The notes under the pieces are model-generated. The model was given only the letters and a program-made list of their open reading frames with translations, searched no databases and was not told the DNA's origin. From contig NZ_JWLI01000005.1 in assembly GCF_000813965.1 (NCBI RefSeq), forward strand, positions 186,001 to 250,000: a stretch of 64,000 nt of DNA, in the 5' to 3' direction. Of the stretch, positions 54,657 through 62,216 are shown piece by piece. A program made the translations under genes and the position numbers. The stretch comes from Leisingera sp. ANG-M7. GTDB lineage: Bacteria > Pseudomonadota > Alphaproteobacteria > Rhodobacterales > Rhodobacteraceae. The first letter of the stretch is position 1; every line of letters begins with the position of its first letter.

Positions 54657-55454
54657 ATGAGATTTCACCTGCCTTTCCTGAAAAGACAGCCGCTGGTAGC
54701 GGTAGTGCGCCTCAATGGCGCCATCGGCATGCCCGGGCGCGGCTCCCTGAGCGACGCCGCACTGGCGCCAGTGCTGGAGCGAGCTTTCCGTAAAGGGAAA
54801 CCCGCCGCCGTGGCGCTGGAGATCAACTCGCCCGGCGGCTCACCGGTGCAAAGCTCGCTTATTGGCGCCCGCATCCGGCGGCTGTCAGAAGAGCTGGAAG
54901 TGCCGGTTTTTGCCTTTGTCGAGGATGTGGCAGCTTCGGGCGGCTACTGGCTGGCGGCGGCTGCCGATGAGATTTGGGCCGATGCCAGTTCTGTTCTGGG
55001 CTCGGTCGGAGTAATCTCCGCCGGCTTTGGCGCGCATGTACTGCTGGCCCGCCAGGGGGTGGAGCGGCGAGTTTATACCGCGGGCGAGAGCAAATCCATG
55101 CTGGACCCATTCCGTCCGGAAAACCCGGAGGACGTGAAGCGCCTCAAGGTGATCCTGAACGACATCCATGCCAATTTCATTGACCATGTCACCGAACGCC
55201 GCGGCTCCAAGCTGCACAGCGACGAAAACCTGTTCACCGGTGAGGTCTGGCTGGCGCGCAGGGCCGAGGAACTGGGGCTGATCGACGGTATAGGCCATCT
55301 GAAGCCCAAGATGCAGGAACGCTTCGGAGAGAAGGTCCGCTTCCGCCGCTATGGATTGAAAAAACCGTTGCTGAGCCGCTTTGGCATGCAGGTCGCGCAG
55401 GATGCGTTGGCCGGGATCGAGGAGCGCGCCGAATATGCGCGTTTCGGTCTCTGA
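54657..55454 (+). CDS. S49 family serine peptidase (SppA/SohB-like)
   Basis: 265 residues from the ATG at 54657. The Ser/Lys dyad is Ser94 in VAASGGYWLA and Lys146 in GESKSMLDPF, with the 52-residue spacing of SppA. There is no clear membrane anchor at the N-terminus (the first 20 residues are only moderately hydrophobic), so it may be membrane-associated or cytosolic. It removes signal peptide remnants or damaged membrane proteins (family knowledge). It overlaps the next small gene by 20 bases. Confidence 0.9.
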   Translation: MRFHLPFLKRQPLVAVVRLNGAIGMPGRGSLSDAALAPVLERAFRKGKPAAVALEINSPGGSPVQSSLIGARIRRLSEELEVPVFAFVEDVAASGGYWLAAAADEIWADASSVLGSVGVISAGFGAHVLLARQGVERRVYTAGESKSMLDPFRPENPEDVKRLKVILNDIHANFIDHVTERRGSKLHSDENLFTGEVWLARRAEELGLIDGIGHLKPKMQERFGEKVRFRRYGLKKPLLSRFGMQVAQDALAGIEERAEYARFGL

Positions 55455-55629
55455 CGTGCTGTTCAAGATCGTTGCAATCTTTCTGGCGGTGATGGCTGTG
55501 CTGGCGATGTTCGGCAAGCTGCGTCTTCCCGGCCAGAAGCAAATCAATTCCAGGCGCTGCACGTCCTGCGGCCGCTTCAAGATCGGCAAGGGGCCGTGCG
55601 CCTGCATAAAAGGAGATCGTGGCAAATGA
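55435..55629 (+). CDS. Small membrane protein with Cys-rich tail, 64 residues
   Basis: One hydrophobic helix (about residues 7-27) followed by a basic segment and the cysteine cluster CTSCGRFKIGKGPCAC, which could hold zinc or iron. No named family recognised. It overlaps the S49 peptidase gene (20 bases) and the antiporter gene (ATGA, four bases), so it is translated together with both. Confidence 0.75.
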   Translation: MRVSVSDVLFKIVAIFLAVMAVLAMFGKLRLPGQKQINSRRCTSCGRFKIGKGPCACIKGDRGK

Positions 55630-56582
55630 TGCCATGGCTGTATTCGGCGCTTGGTCTGGTCATCTTGCTGCTGGCGGGGGACGCGCTGGTGCGTGGTGCT
55701 GTGAATCTCAGCCTGCGGCTGGGGGTGCCTGCGCTGATCGTCAGCTTGACCATCGTCGCATTTGGCACCTCGGCACCGGAGCTGCTGATCGCGATCAGCG
55801 CCGTGCATGAGGGCGCTGATGGTATCGCAATGGGCAACGTTGTGGGTTCGAACACGGCCAATATCCTGCTGGTGCTGGGCATACCGGCTCTGATGCGGGC
55901 CTTGCACACCAGTGAATGCAGCACCCGCAAGAATTATAACTTCATGCTGGGAGCCTCGGTGCTGTTCATCGCTCTGGCTTTCTGCGGCACATTCACAATC
56001 TGGTCCGGATTGATTTTGCTGGCCGCGCTGTCCTTGGTGCTCGGCATAGCCTTCCGTGAGGCCCGCAATCACCGGCGCAACGGTAATGGCTGTGCTGCTG
56101 ATGCGGATCTGGAAGACATTGAGGAAGCCGACCCGGATATGCCGTACTGGCGCGTAGGCATCTATCTGCTGCTGGGCCTGATCGGCCTGCCGCTGGGTGC
56201 CGATCTGCTGGTGGACAATGCAACCATCATTGCACGCCTTTATGGTGTCAGCGAGCCTGTTATCGGTCTGACGCTCGTTGCAATTGGAACTTCGCTGCCG
56301 GAACTGGCCACCACTGTGATGGCAGCGCTGCGGCGTCAGGCGGATGTGGCGCTGGGCAATGTGATCGGCTCCAACATGTTCAACTTACTGGCGATCATCG
56401 GTATTGCCACCTTCATCGGCCCGATCAGCGTGGATCCGGAGTTCCTGCAGTTCGACCTGTGGGTGATGCTGGCCGCCTCTTTGCTGCTGATCCCCTTTGT
56501 CTTCTTCAAGCAGGACATCACCCGCATCTGGGGTGTCATTCTGACGGCGCTCTATCTGGCCTATCTCTTCGTCCTGTTTTAA
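55626..56582 (+). CDS. Calcium/sodium antiporter (CaCA family, YrbG-like)
   Basis: 318 residues, about ten membrane helices. Both alpha repeats are intact: GTSAPELLIAISA with GNVVGSNTANILLVLG in the first half and GTSLPELATTVMA with GNVIGSNMFNLLAIIG in the second. An acidic loop (DLEDIEEADPDMP) divides the halves. It exchanges Ca2+ or Na+ across the inner membrane. Start ATG 55626 overlaps the upstream stop. Confidence 0.92.
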   Translation: MMPWLYSALGLVILLLAGDALVRGAVNLSLRLGVPALIVSLTIVAFGTSAPELLIAISAVHEGADGIAMGNVVGSNTANILLVLGIPALMRALHTSECSTRKNYNFMLGASVLFIALAFCGTFTIWSGLILLAALSLVLGIAFREARNHRRNGNGCAADADLEDIEEADPDMPYWRVGIYLLLGLIGLPLGADLLVDNATIIARLYGVSEPVIGLTLVAIGTSLPELATTVMAALRRQADVALGNVIGSNMFNLLAIIGIATFIGPISVDPEFLQFDLWVMLAASLLLIPFVFFKQDITRIWGVILTALYLAYLFVLF

Positions 56583-56615
56583 CTCTGTTTCCAGGGTAGC
56601 AGCAGGGAGGCACAG

Positions 56616-57392
56616 ATGCGGGCATTGGTGACCGGGGCGGGCAGGCGGCTCGGGCGCTCCATGGCTTTGGAGCTTGCAGCGCAAGGGTATGACGTCGCTG
56701 TCCACTATGCGTCTTCGGCAGATGAGGCTGAGGCCACAGCAGAGCAGATCCGCGGCATGGGCCGGCAGGCCGCAGCACTGCAGGCAGACCTTCTGCAGGA
56801 GGATCAGGCCCAAGCACTGCTTCCGCGCGCAGCTGAAAGCCTGGGCGGCGCCATTAATTGCCTAGTCAACAATGCGTCCGTGTTTGAGCATGATACGCTA
56901 TCCACAGCCACCCGGAGCAGCTGGGACCGGCATTTGGACAGCAATCTGCGGGCGCCGTTCGTCCTATTGCAGGCCATGGCCGCGCAGGAGCTCCCGGTAG
57001 AGCTGGATACAGGTGGCGAGCCGCGGGCATGGGGGCTGGCGGTCAACATGATCGACCAGCGGGTGCGCAAGCTGACACCTGACTTCATGAGCTACACACT
57101 GGCCAAATCTGCGCTGTGGACGTTTACGCAGACGGCGGCGCAGGCGCTGGCTCCGCGGATCCGCGTGAATGCCATCGGCCCGGGCCCGACCTTGCAGGGG
57201 CCGCGGCAGAGCGCGGAGCAATTCGCCCGCCAGCGGAAGGCTACAATTTTGCAGCGCGGCGCGGATGCGGAGGATGTCACCGCGGCTCTCAGCTATTTGC
57301 TGCAGGCTAAGGCTGTGACGGGCCAGATGATCTGCGTGGATGGCGGTCAGCACCTGGGCTGGCAGACTCCTGACAACGATGGTCTTGAGTGA
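56616..57392 (+). CDS. Pteridine reductase-like SDR
   Basis: 258 residues. The TGX3RXG motif (VTGAGRRLG), which replaces TGxxxGxG in pteridine reductases and FolM, is at the N-terminus; NNASVFEHD follows, and the active-site pair is intact in YTLAKSAL. A role in dihydromonapterin or folate reduction is suggested by that motif (inference). It lies 33 bases after the antiporter gene. Confidence 0.85.
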   Translation: MRALVTGAGRRLGRSMALELAAQGYDVAVHYASSADEAEATAEQIRGMGRQAAALQADLLQEDQAQALLPRAAESLGGAINCLVNNASVFEHDTLSTATRSSWDRHLDSNLRAPFVLLQAMAAQELPVELDTGGEPRAWGLAVNMIDQRVRKLTPDFMSYTLAKSALWTFTQTAAQALAPRIRVNAIGPGPTLQGPRQSAEQFARQRKATILQRGADAEDVTAALSYLLQAKAVTGQMICVDGGQHLGWQTPDNDGLE

Positions 57393-57690
57393 CGCAAACA
57401 GGGAAAAACCGACCCTTTCGCTGCAAGTTTTACACCGTCTCACTTGCCGTCATGGAAGCGTTACAAAAGTGCCTTTCTTTTCAAAACCTTGACAGCCGGT
57501 ATGAAAAGTTTTGCTTTAAATCAGCGCCTTATTAGAGTGCCTAAAAATTAAGCATCCGTCCAAAACCGCTCAGAAATAAGAGAAAAGGCGGGATAGCCCA
57601 AAGATATCTCCGTAGTTATCCACAGCTTCCGTGGATTTTCCCGCTCTTGATCCTGACAGGCAAACATTGCAGCCACGCGCAGGGAATCAT
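57393..57690. other. 298-bp AT-rich intergenic region upstream of uvrC
   Basis: No gene seen. A TTGACA hexamer at about 57489 followed by TTTAAAT gives a possible promoter with a long spacer. A perfect DnaA box (TTATCCACA) lies at 57616-57624, inside a small ATCCAC...GTGGAT hairpin. Confidence 0.5.
57616..57624 (+). promoter_or_regulatory. DnaA box
   Basis: TTATCCACA, full consensus, about 67 bases before the uvrC start. Only one was noted. Confidence 0.5.
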
Positions 57691-59583
57691 ATGTCTGGGC
57701 GCATGACTGACCAGCCTTCCGAAACAGCGCCGGATTCGCCTGTCCGCACCGGTTATGCGGTAATCCAAGATTATGTGAAAACGCTGGACGCATCGCCCGG
57801 CGTCTACCGGATGCTGGATGCGGACAGCCGGGTTCTCTACGTGGGCAAGGCGCGCAATCTCAAGGCGCGGGTGTCGAACTATACCCGGCCTGGCAACAGC
57901 CCGCGGATCGAGCGGATGATTGCGCTCACCGCCTCGATGATGTTTCTGACCACCCGGACGGAAACAGAGGCGCTGCTCTTGGAGCAGAACCTGATCAAGC
58001 AGCTGAAGCCCAAGTACAACGTTCTGCTGCGCGACGACAAAAGTTTCCCGAATATCCTGGTCGCCAAGGATCACGCCTTTCCGCAGATCAAGAAACACCG
58101 GGGCGCCCGCAAGCAAAAGGGAAGCTACTTCGGCCCTTTCGCCAGCGCTGGTGCGGTAAACCGGACCCTGAACCAGTTGCAAAAGGCATTCCTGCTGCGC
58201 AATTGCTCGGATTCGATGTTCGAGACGCGAACGCGACCCTGCCTGCAGCATCAGATCAAACGCTGCACCGCGCCCTGCACCGGTCTGATCAGCGAAGAGG
58301 ATTATGCCGCCAGCGTGCGAGACGCAGAACGTTTCCTGTCGGGCCGCTCCACCAAGATCCAGGAGGAGCTGGCGGAGCAGATGATGGCCGCGTCTGAGGC
58401 GATGGCGTTTGAACGCGCCGCCGCCTTGCGCGACCGGATCAAGGCACTGACCCAGGTGCAAACCTCGCAAGGCATCAACCCGCGCGGGGTAGCAGAGGCG
58501 GATGTGGTCGGTCTGCATATGGATGGCGGCCAGGCCTGCGTGCAGGTTTTCTTCATCCGTGCCAACCAGAACTGGGGCAACCAGGATTTCTATCCCCGGG
58601 TGGATGCCGACAACAGCCCTGCAGAGGTCATGGAGGCCTTCTTGGGCCAGTTCTATGGCAATAAGGAGCCGCCGCGGCAGCTGATCCTGTCCGACGGCAT
58701 CGAAAATGCCGACCTGATGGAGGCTGCACTCAGCGAGAAGGCTGAGCGAAAGGTCGAACTGATGGTGCCTCAGCGCGGTGAGAAGACTGAGCTGGTGGCC
58801 TTTGCCGTGCGCAACGCGCGCGAGAGCCTGGCCCGCCGCATGGCCGAAAGCGCCACCCAGGCAAAGCTCCTGCGCGGGCTGGCGGAAGCCTTTGGACTGG
58901 ATGGCCCGCCGCAGCGGATCGAGGTTTACGACAACTCACACATTCAGGGCACCAATGCGGTTGGCGGTATGATCGTGATGGGGCCGGAGGGCTTCATGAA
59001 AAACGCCTATCGCAAGTTCAACATCAGGGGCGAAGACCTGGTGCCAGGTGATGACTTCGGCATGATGAAGGAAGTGCTGAACCGCCGCTTTTCGCGCCTG
59101 CTGAAGGAGGACCCGGACCGGGAAAAGGGCCTGTGGCCTGACCTCTTGCTGATCGACGGCGGCGCGGGGCAGGTCTCTGCGGTGGCGGAGATCATGGAGG
59201 CACACGGGGTGCAGGACATCCCCATGGTCGGTGTCGCCAAGGGCGTCGACCGCGACCACGGCAAGGAGGAGTTCTACCGCCCGGGCGAAAGCGTCTTTGC
59301 GCTGCAACGCAACGACCCGGTGCTCTATTTCATCCAGCGTATGCGGGACGAGGCACACAGGTTTGCGATTGGCACCCACCGGGCTAAGCGCGCCAAAGCC
59401 TTCAGCGCGACGCCGCTGGACGAGGTGCCAGGCGTCGGCGCTTCGCGCAAACGGGCATTGCTGGCGCATTTCGGCAGCGCCAAGGCTGTGAGCCGCGCCA
59501 ATCTGGCCGACCTCAAGGCCGTGGATGGAATATCCGAAGCGCTGGCCGAACGGATCTACGACCACTTCCACGCGCAGGGTTAG
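57691..59583 (+). CDS. uvrC: Excinuclease ABC subunit C
   Basis: 630 residues from the ATG at 57691 (AGGGA five bases upstream). Domains in order: GIY-YIG nuclease ([21 protein letters not shown]), Cys-rich central part ([15 protein letters not shown]), UVR helix (about residues 235-270), RNase H-like nuclease ([31 protein letters not shown]) and tandem helix-hairpin-helix at the C-terminus ([18 protein letters not shown]). Makes both incisions in nucleotide excision repair. Confidence 0.95.
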   Translation: MSGRMTDQPSETAPDSPVRTGYAVIQDYVKTLDASPGVYRMLDADSRVLYVGKARNLKARVSNYTRPGNSPRIERMIALTASMMFLTTRTETEALLLEQNLIKQLKPKYNVLLRDDKSFPNILVAKDHAFPQIKKHRGARKQKGSYFGPFASAGAVNRTLNQLQKAFLLRNCSDSMFETRTRPCLQHQIKRCTAPCTGLISEEDYAASVRDAERFLSGRSTKIQEELAEQMMAASEAMAFERAAALRDRIKALTQVQTSQGINPRGVAEADVVGLHMDGGQACVQVFFIRANQNWGNQDFYPRVDADNSPAEVMEAFLGQFYGNKEPPRQLILSDGIENADLMEAALSEKAERKVELMVPQRGEKTELVAFAVRNARESLARRMAESATQAKLLRGLAEAFGLDGPPQRIEVYDNSHIQGTNAVGGMIVMGPEGFMKNAYRKFNIRGEDLVPGDDFGMMKEVLNRRFSRLLKEDPDREKGLWPDLLLIDGGAGQVSAVAEIMEAHGVQDIPMVGVAKGVDRDHGKEEFYRPGESVFALQRNDPVLYFIQRMRDEAHRFAIGTHRAKRAKAFSATPLDEVPGVGASRKRALLAHFGSAKAVSRANLADLKAVDGISEALAERIYDHFHAQG

Positions 59584-59653
59584 GCCGCTGATTTTGGACT
59601 AGGGGCAAATCGTGCTATTTCTGAAGGGCAGCCTTTAACTGCCCGGAGGAATT

Positions 59654-60265
59654 ATGCCCGTCTCCCTGACCGTGAAAAACGTTGACTATGACACCTATTC
59701 GGTTTCCGGAAAAACGCTGCCGGACATCGCCAAGAGCATCAAGAAAAGCGGCCCGAAAGACCCTAACGACAACAAAAAGGTGGCCTTTCTAACCACCACG
59801 GAGCTGGATTGCCTGACGGCCAAGGGCAAATATGTTGCTGACGGCAAACCCAAGATCGACAAAAAAACCGGCTGGTTTGAGGTGACGGCCAAAGTCTCGG
59901 CGCTCAAACTGATCCTGCATACGACGGTCAAATGCCCCAAACGCTCTGTCAGCGGGCTGTCGCCGCGGGCGCTGATCGAATGGTACCGTTTCTATGCTTG
60001 CTGTCTGGTGCATGAGGCGGAGCATGTGAGTAAGGCCAAGAAGGAATGCGAGAAGATTGCCAAGGAGCTTAACAAGCTCAAGGGCACCGGGCTTGCGGAT
60101 ACTGAGGCCGCTGCGCTGAAGATGGCCCAGGAAGACCTGATGCGGGTGATCAACATTCACATTTTCGACGACCGCAACCGTCTGAACGAGATGCACAGGA
60201 AATTCGACCGCTCCAGCCATCACGGCGAAAAGAAGGGGGCGCTGCTGGATACTTCCGTAGGATGA
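59654..60265 (+). CDS. DUF922-like protein with HExxH motif
   Basis: 203 residues from ATG 59654 (CGGAGGAATT upstream). An N-terminal strand region beginning VKNVDYDTYSVSGKTL resembles DUF922, and the helical part carries His120-Glu-Ala-Glu-His124 (VHEAEHVSKAKKECEKI), a zinc metallopeptidase motif. Unlike most DUF922 proteins it has no signal peptide, so it may stay in the cytoplasm or leave by another route. The Lys content is high. No functional neighbour. Confidence 0.7.
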   Translation: MPVSLTVKNVDYDTYSVSGKTLPDIAKSIKKSGPKDPNDNKKVAFLTTTELDCLTAKGKYVADGKPKIDKKTGWFEVTAKVSALKLILHTTVKCPKRSVSGLSPRALIEWYRFYACCLVHEAEHVSKAKKECEKIAKELNKLKGTGLADTEAAALKMAQEDLMRVINIHIFDDRNRLNEMHRKFDRSSHHGEKKGALLDTSVG

Positions 60266-60393
60266 GGCCAACACGCCCCGCGTGCACACGGGCCTGATTG
60301 CCGCCGGCCACCGCTGTTTCGTGGTGCCAGCCATTGCCGAATTTTGATCAACGCCGCTTTCCACTTTCGAAACAGCCGGATAATGTGCGCGGC

Positions 60394-61065
60394 ATGAAGT
60401 GGACTCTGCCAAATATCCTCACCTTGCTGCGGCTCGTCGCAGCACCCGGCCTAGCCGTGATGTTCCTGTATTTCACCCGGCCGTACGCGGACTGGTTTGC
60501 CTTGCTGCTGTTTGTGACAGCGGCGGTCACTGACTGGTTCGACGGCTATCTGGCGCGGGCCTGGAAGCAGGAAACCAAGATGGGCGCGATGCTGGACCCG
60601 ATTGCCGACAAGGCGATGGTGGTGATCGCGCTGATGATCTTAGTGGGTTATTCCGCTGAGCACTGGACCCCCTGGCTGGTGCTTCCAGCTACGGTGATTC
60701 TGTTCCGCGAGGTGTTTGTATCGGGCCTGCGCGAATACTTGGGAGACACCGCTGGAACGCTGAAGGTGACCAAACTGGCCAAATGGAAAACCACGGCCCA
60801 GATGATCGCTATTGCCACGCTGTTCTCGCAGGGCATCTTTGAGCACTATCTGGTGATGTCCTCGTTTGGCATGGACCAGGCGCTGATCGAACAGATCATG
60901 ACGGGGCAGGTTTCCGACGAAATGGGCCTGCGCTGGAAGTTCGATGGTATGGTCTGGACCGGCCGTGCCGGTCTTTGGCTCCTATGGGTCGCGGCGGCGC
61001 TGACTGCCATCACCGGGATCGACTATTTGCGCAAGGCGATGCCGCATCTGAAGGAGGCGCATTGA
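60394..61065 (+). CDS. pgsA: CDP-diacylglycerol-glycerol-3-phosphate 3-phosphatidyltransferase
   Basis: 223 residues from ATG 60394. The CDP-alcohol phosphotransferase signature is complete: DWFDGYLARAW then GAMLDPIADK (DG-x2-AR-x8-G-x3-D-x3-D). Multiple helices place it in the inner membrane, where it makes phosphatidylglycerol phosphate. moaD starts on its last base. Confidence 0.93.
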   Translation: MKWTLPNILTLLRLVAAPGLAVMFLYFTRPYADWFALLLFVTAAVTDWFDGYLARAWKQETKMGAMLDPIADKAMVVIALMILVGYSAEHWTPWLVLPATVILFREVFVSGLREYLGDTAGTLKVTKLAKWKTTAQMIAIATLFSQGIFEHYLVMSSFGMDQALIEQIMTGQVSDEMGLRWKFDGMVWTGRAGLWLLWVAAALTAITGIDYLRKAMPHLKEAH

Positions 61066-61310
61066 TGGATATCCTGTATTTCGCCTGGGTGCGCGAGCGT
61101 ATCGGCCTGCCGCGTGAGCGGGTGGAAACAACTGCTGCCACGGTGGCGGATCTGGTCGAAGAACTGCGCGGGCGTGAAGACCGCTATGCTGCCGCCTTTG
61201 CCGATTTGTCGGCCTTGCGGGTGGCACTGGACCAGGAGCTGTCAGAGTTTGACGCGCCTCTGGACGGCGTGCGCGAGGTCGCCTTCTTCCCGCCGATGAC
61301 CGGGGGCTGA
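61065..61310 (+). CDS. moaD: Molybdopterin synthase small subunit
   Basis: 81 residues ending in the Gly-Gly tail (PMTGG) that is thiocarboxylated to carry sulfur. Beta-grasp fold. Overlaps the pgsA stop codon by one base; moaE begins four bases later. The pgsA-moaD-moaE order is usual in Rhodobacterales. Confidence 0.92.
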   Translation: MDILYFAWVRERIGLPRERVETTAATVADLVEELRGREDRYAAAFADLSALRVALDQELSEFDAPLDGVREVAFFPPMTGG

Positions 61311-61314
61311 GGTC

Positions 61315-61761
61315 ATGCGGATTTCCGTTCAGGAAGCGCCGTTTAAACTTGGGGCAGAGAGCGATGCCTTTGCAGCTGGGGTTGAAAACGCAGGCGCCGT
61401 GGTGACCTTCACCGGTGTGGTGCGGGACGCCGACCAGGGAGGGCTTCAGGCGATGGAGATCGAGCATTACCCGGGCATGACCGAAAAGGCGCTGACCGCG
61501 ATTGCGGAGGAAGCCATGAGCCGCTGGTCGCTGGCTGATGCGCTGGTGATCCACCGGCATGGCCGCCTGGCACCTGGCGAGCGCATCATGATGGTCGCCA
61601 CCGCTGCGCGCCACCGCAAGGATGCCTTTGAGGCAGCTGAGTACCTGATGGATTACCTGAAATCCCGCGCGCCGTTCTGGAAGAAAGAAATCCTTGCGGG
61701 CGGACGCGCGGACTGGGTTGCGGCCAAGGACGTCGACGAGGACGCGCTCAAGCGCTGGTGA
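61315..61761 (+). CDS. moaE: Molybdopterin synthase catalytic subunit
   Basis: 148 residues. Conserved GAVVTFTGVVRDAD near the start, MEIEHYPGMTEKAL, IHRHGRLAPGE and the late LKSRAPFWKKE with the catalytic lysines. It transfers sulfur from MoaD to precursor Z (cPMP) to make molybdopterin. Confidence 0.94.
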   Translation: MRISVQEAPFKLGAESDAFAAGVENAGAVVTFTGVVRDADQGGLQAMEIEHYPGMTEKALTAIAEEAMSRWSLADALVIHRHGRLAPGERIMMVATAARHRKDAFEAAEYLMDYLKSRAPFWKKEILAGGRADWVAAKDVDEDALKRW

Positions 61762-61901
61762 GGCCCGGCGAGATCAAGCAGGCAGGGGGCTCCCGCCAAG
61801 CGTTCAATCATCAAAAATATGATTTCCGCCTATTGGGCCGGGCGCGCGGGCATAGCCAGCGCATTCTGCAGGCGCGGGAGTGTCCCGCTGCACCAAGCTG
61901 C

Positions 61902-62216
61902 TCAGTGCGGGATCTGGCTGCGCAGTTCCTCAGCCTCGCGGCGGGCTTCGCGCAGGCCTTCCATCGCCGCCCGCAGTTCCGCCTCGGTCTGGGTCAACTG
62001 GTTGGTCAGTTCCGCCTCGCGCTGCTGCAGATAGGTGATGGCCTGATCGCGGGTTTCCTCTGCCTCATGCAGTTCCTGGCTCATCCGGTCCAGATCCGCC
62101 ACATCGCTTTGACGCACCCGGGTGAAACGGTGCACCAGCCAATTGGCAAACCAGCCCATGGCAAAGGCCGCAAACAGGATGATCGCGGTGGTGATGATGA
62201 ACTCTGTCCTGTTCAT
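61902..62216 (-). CDS. Membrane-anchored coiled-coil protein
   Basis: 104 residues: an N-terminal membrane helix (about 5-27) then a charged coiled coil rich in Glu, Arg and Gln (QELHEAEETRDQAI, LQQREAELTNQLTQ). No catalytic motif. Its ATG overlaps the OmpA-family gene stop by four bases, so it is co-translated and may work with that envelope protein. Confidence 0.8.
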   Translation of the reverse strand: MNRTEFIITTAIILFAAFAMGWFANWLVHRFTRVRQSDVADLDRMSQELHEAEETRDQAITYLQQREAELTNQLTQTEAELRAAMEGLREARREAEELRSQIPH

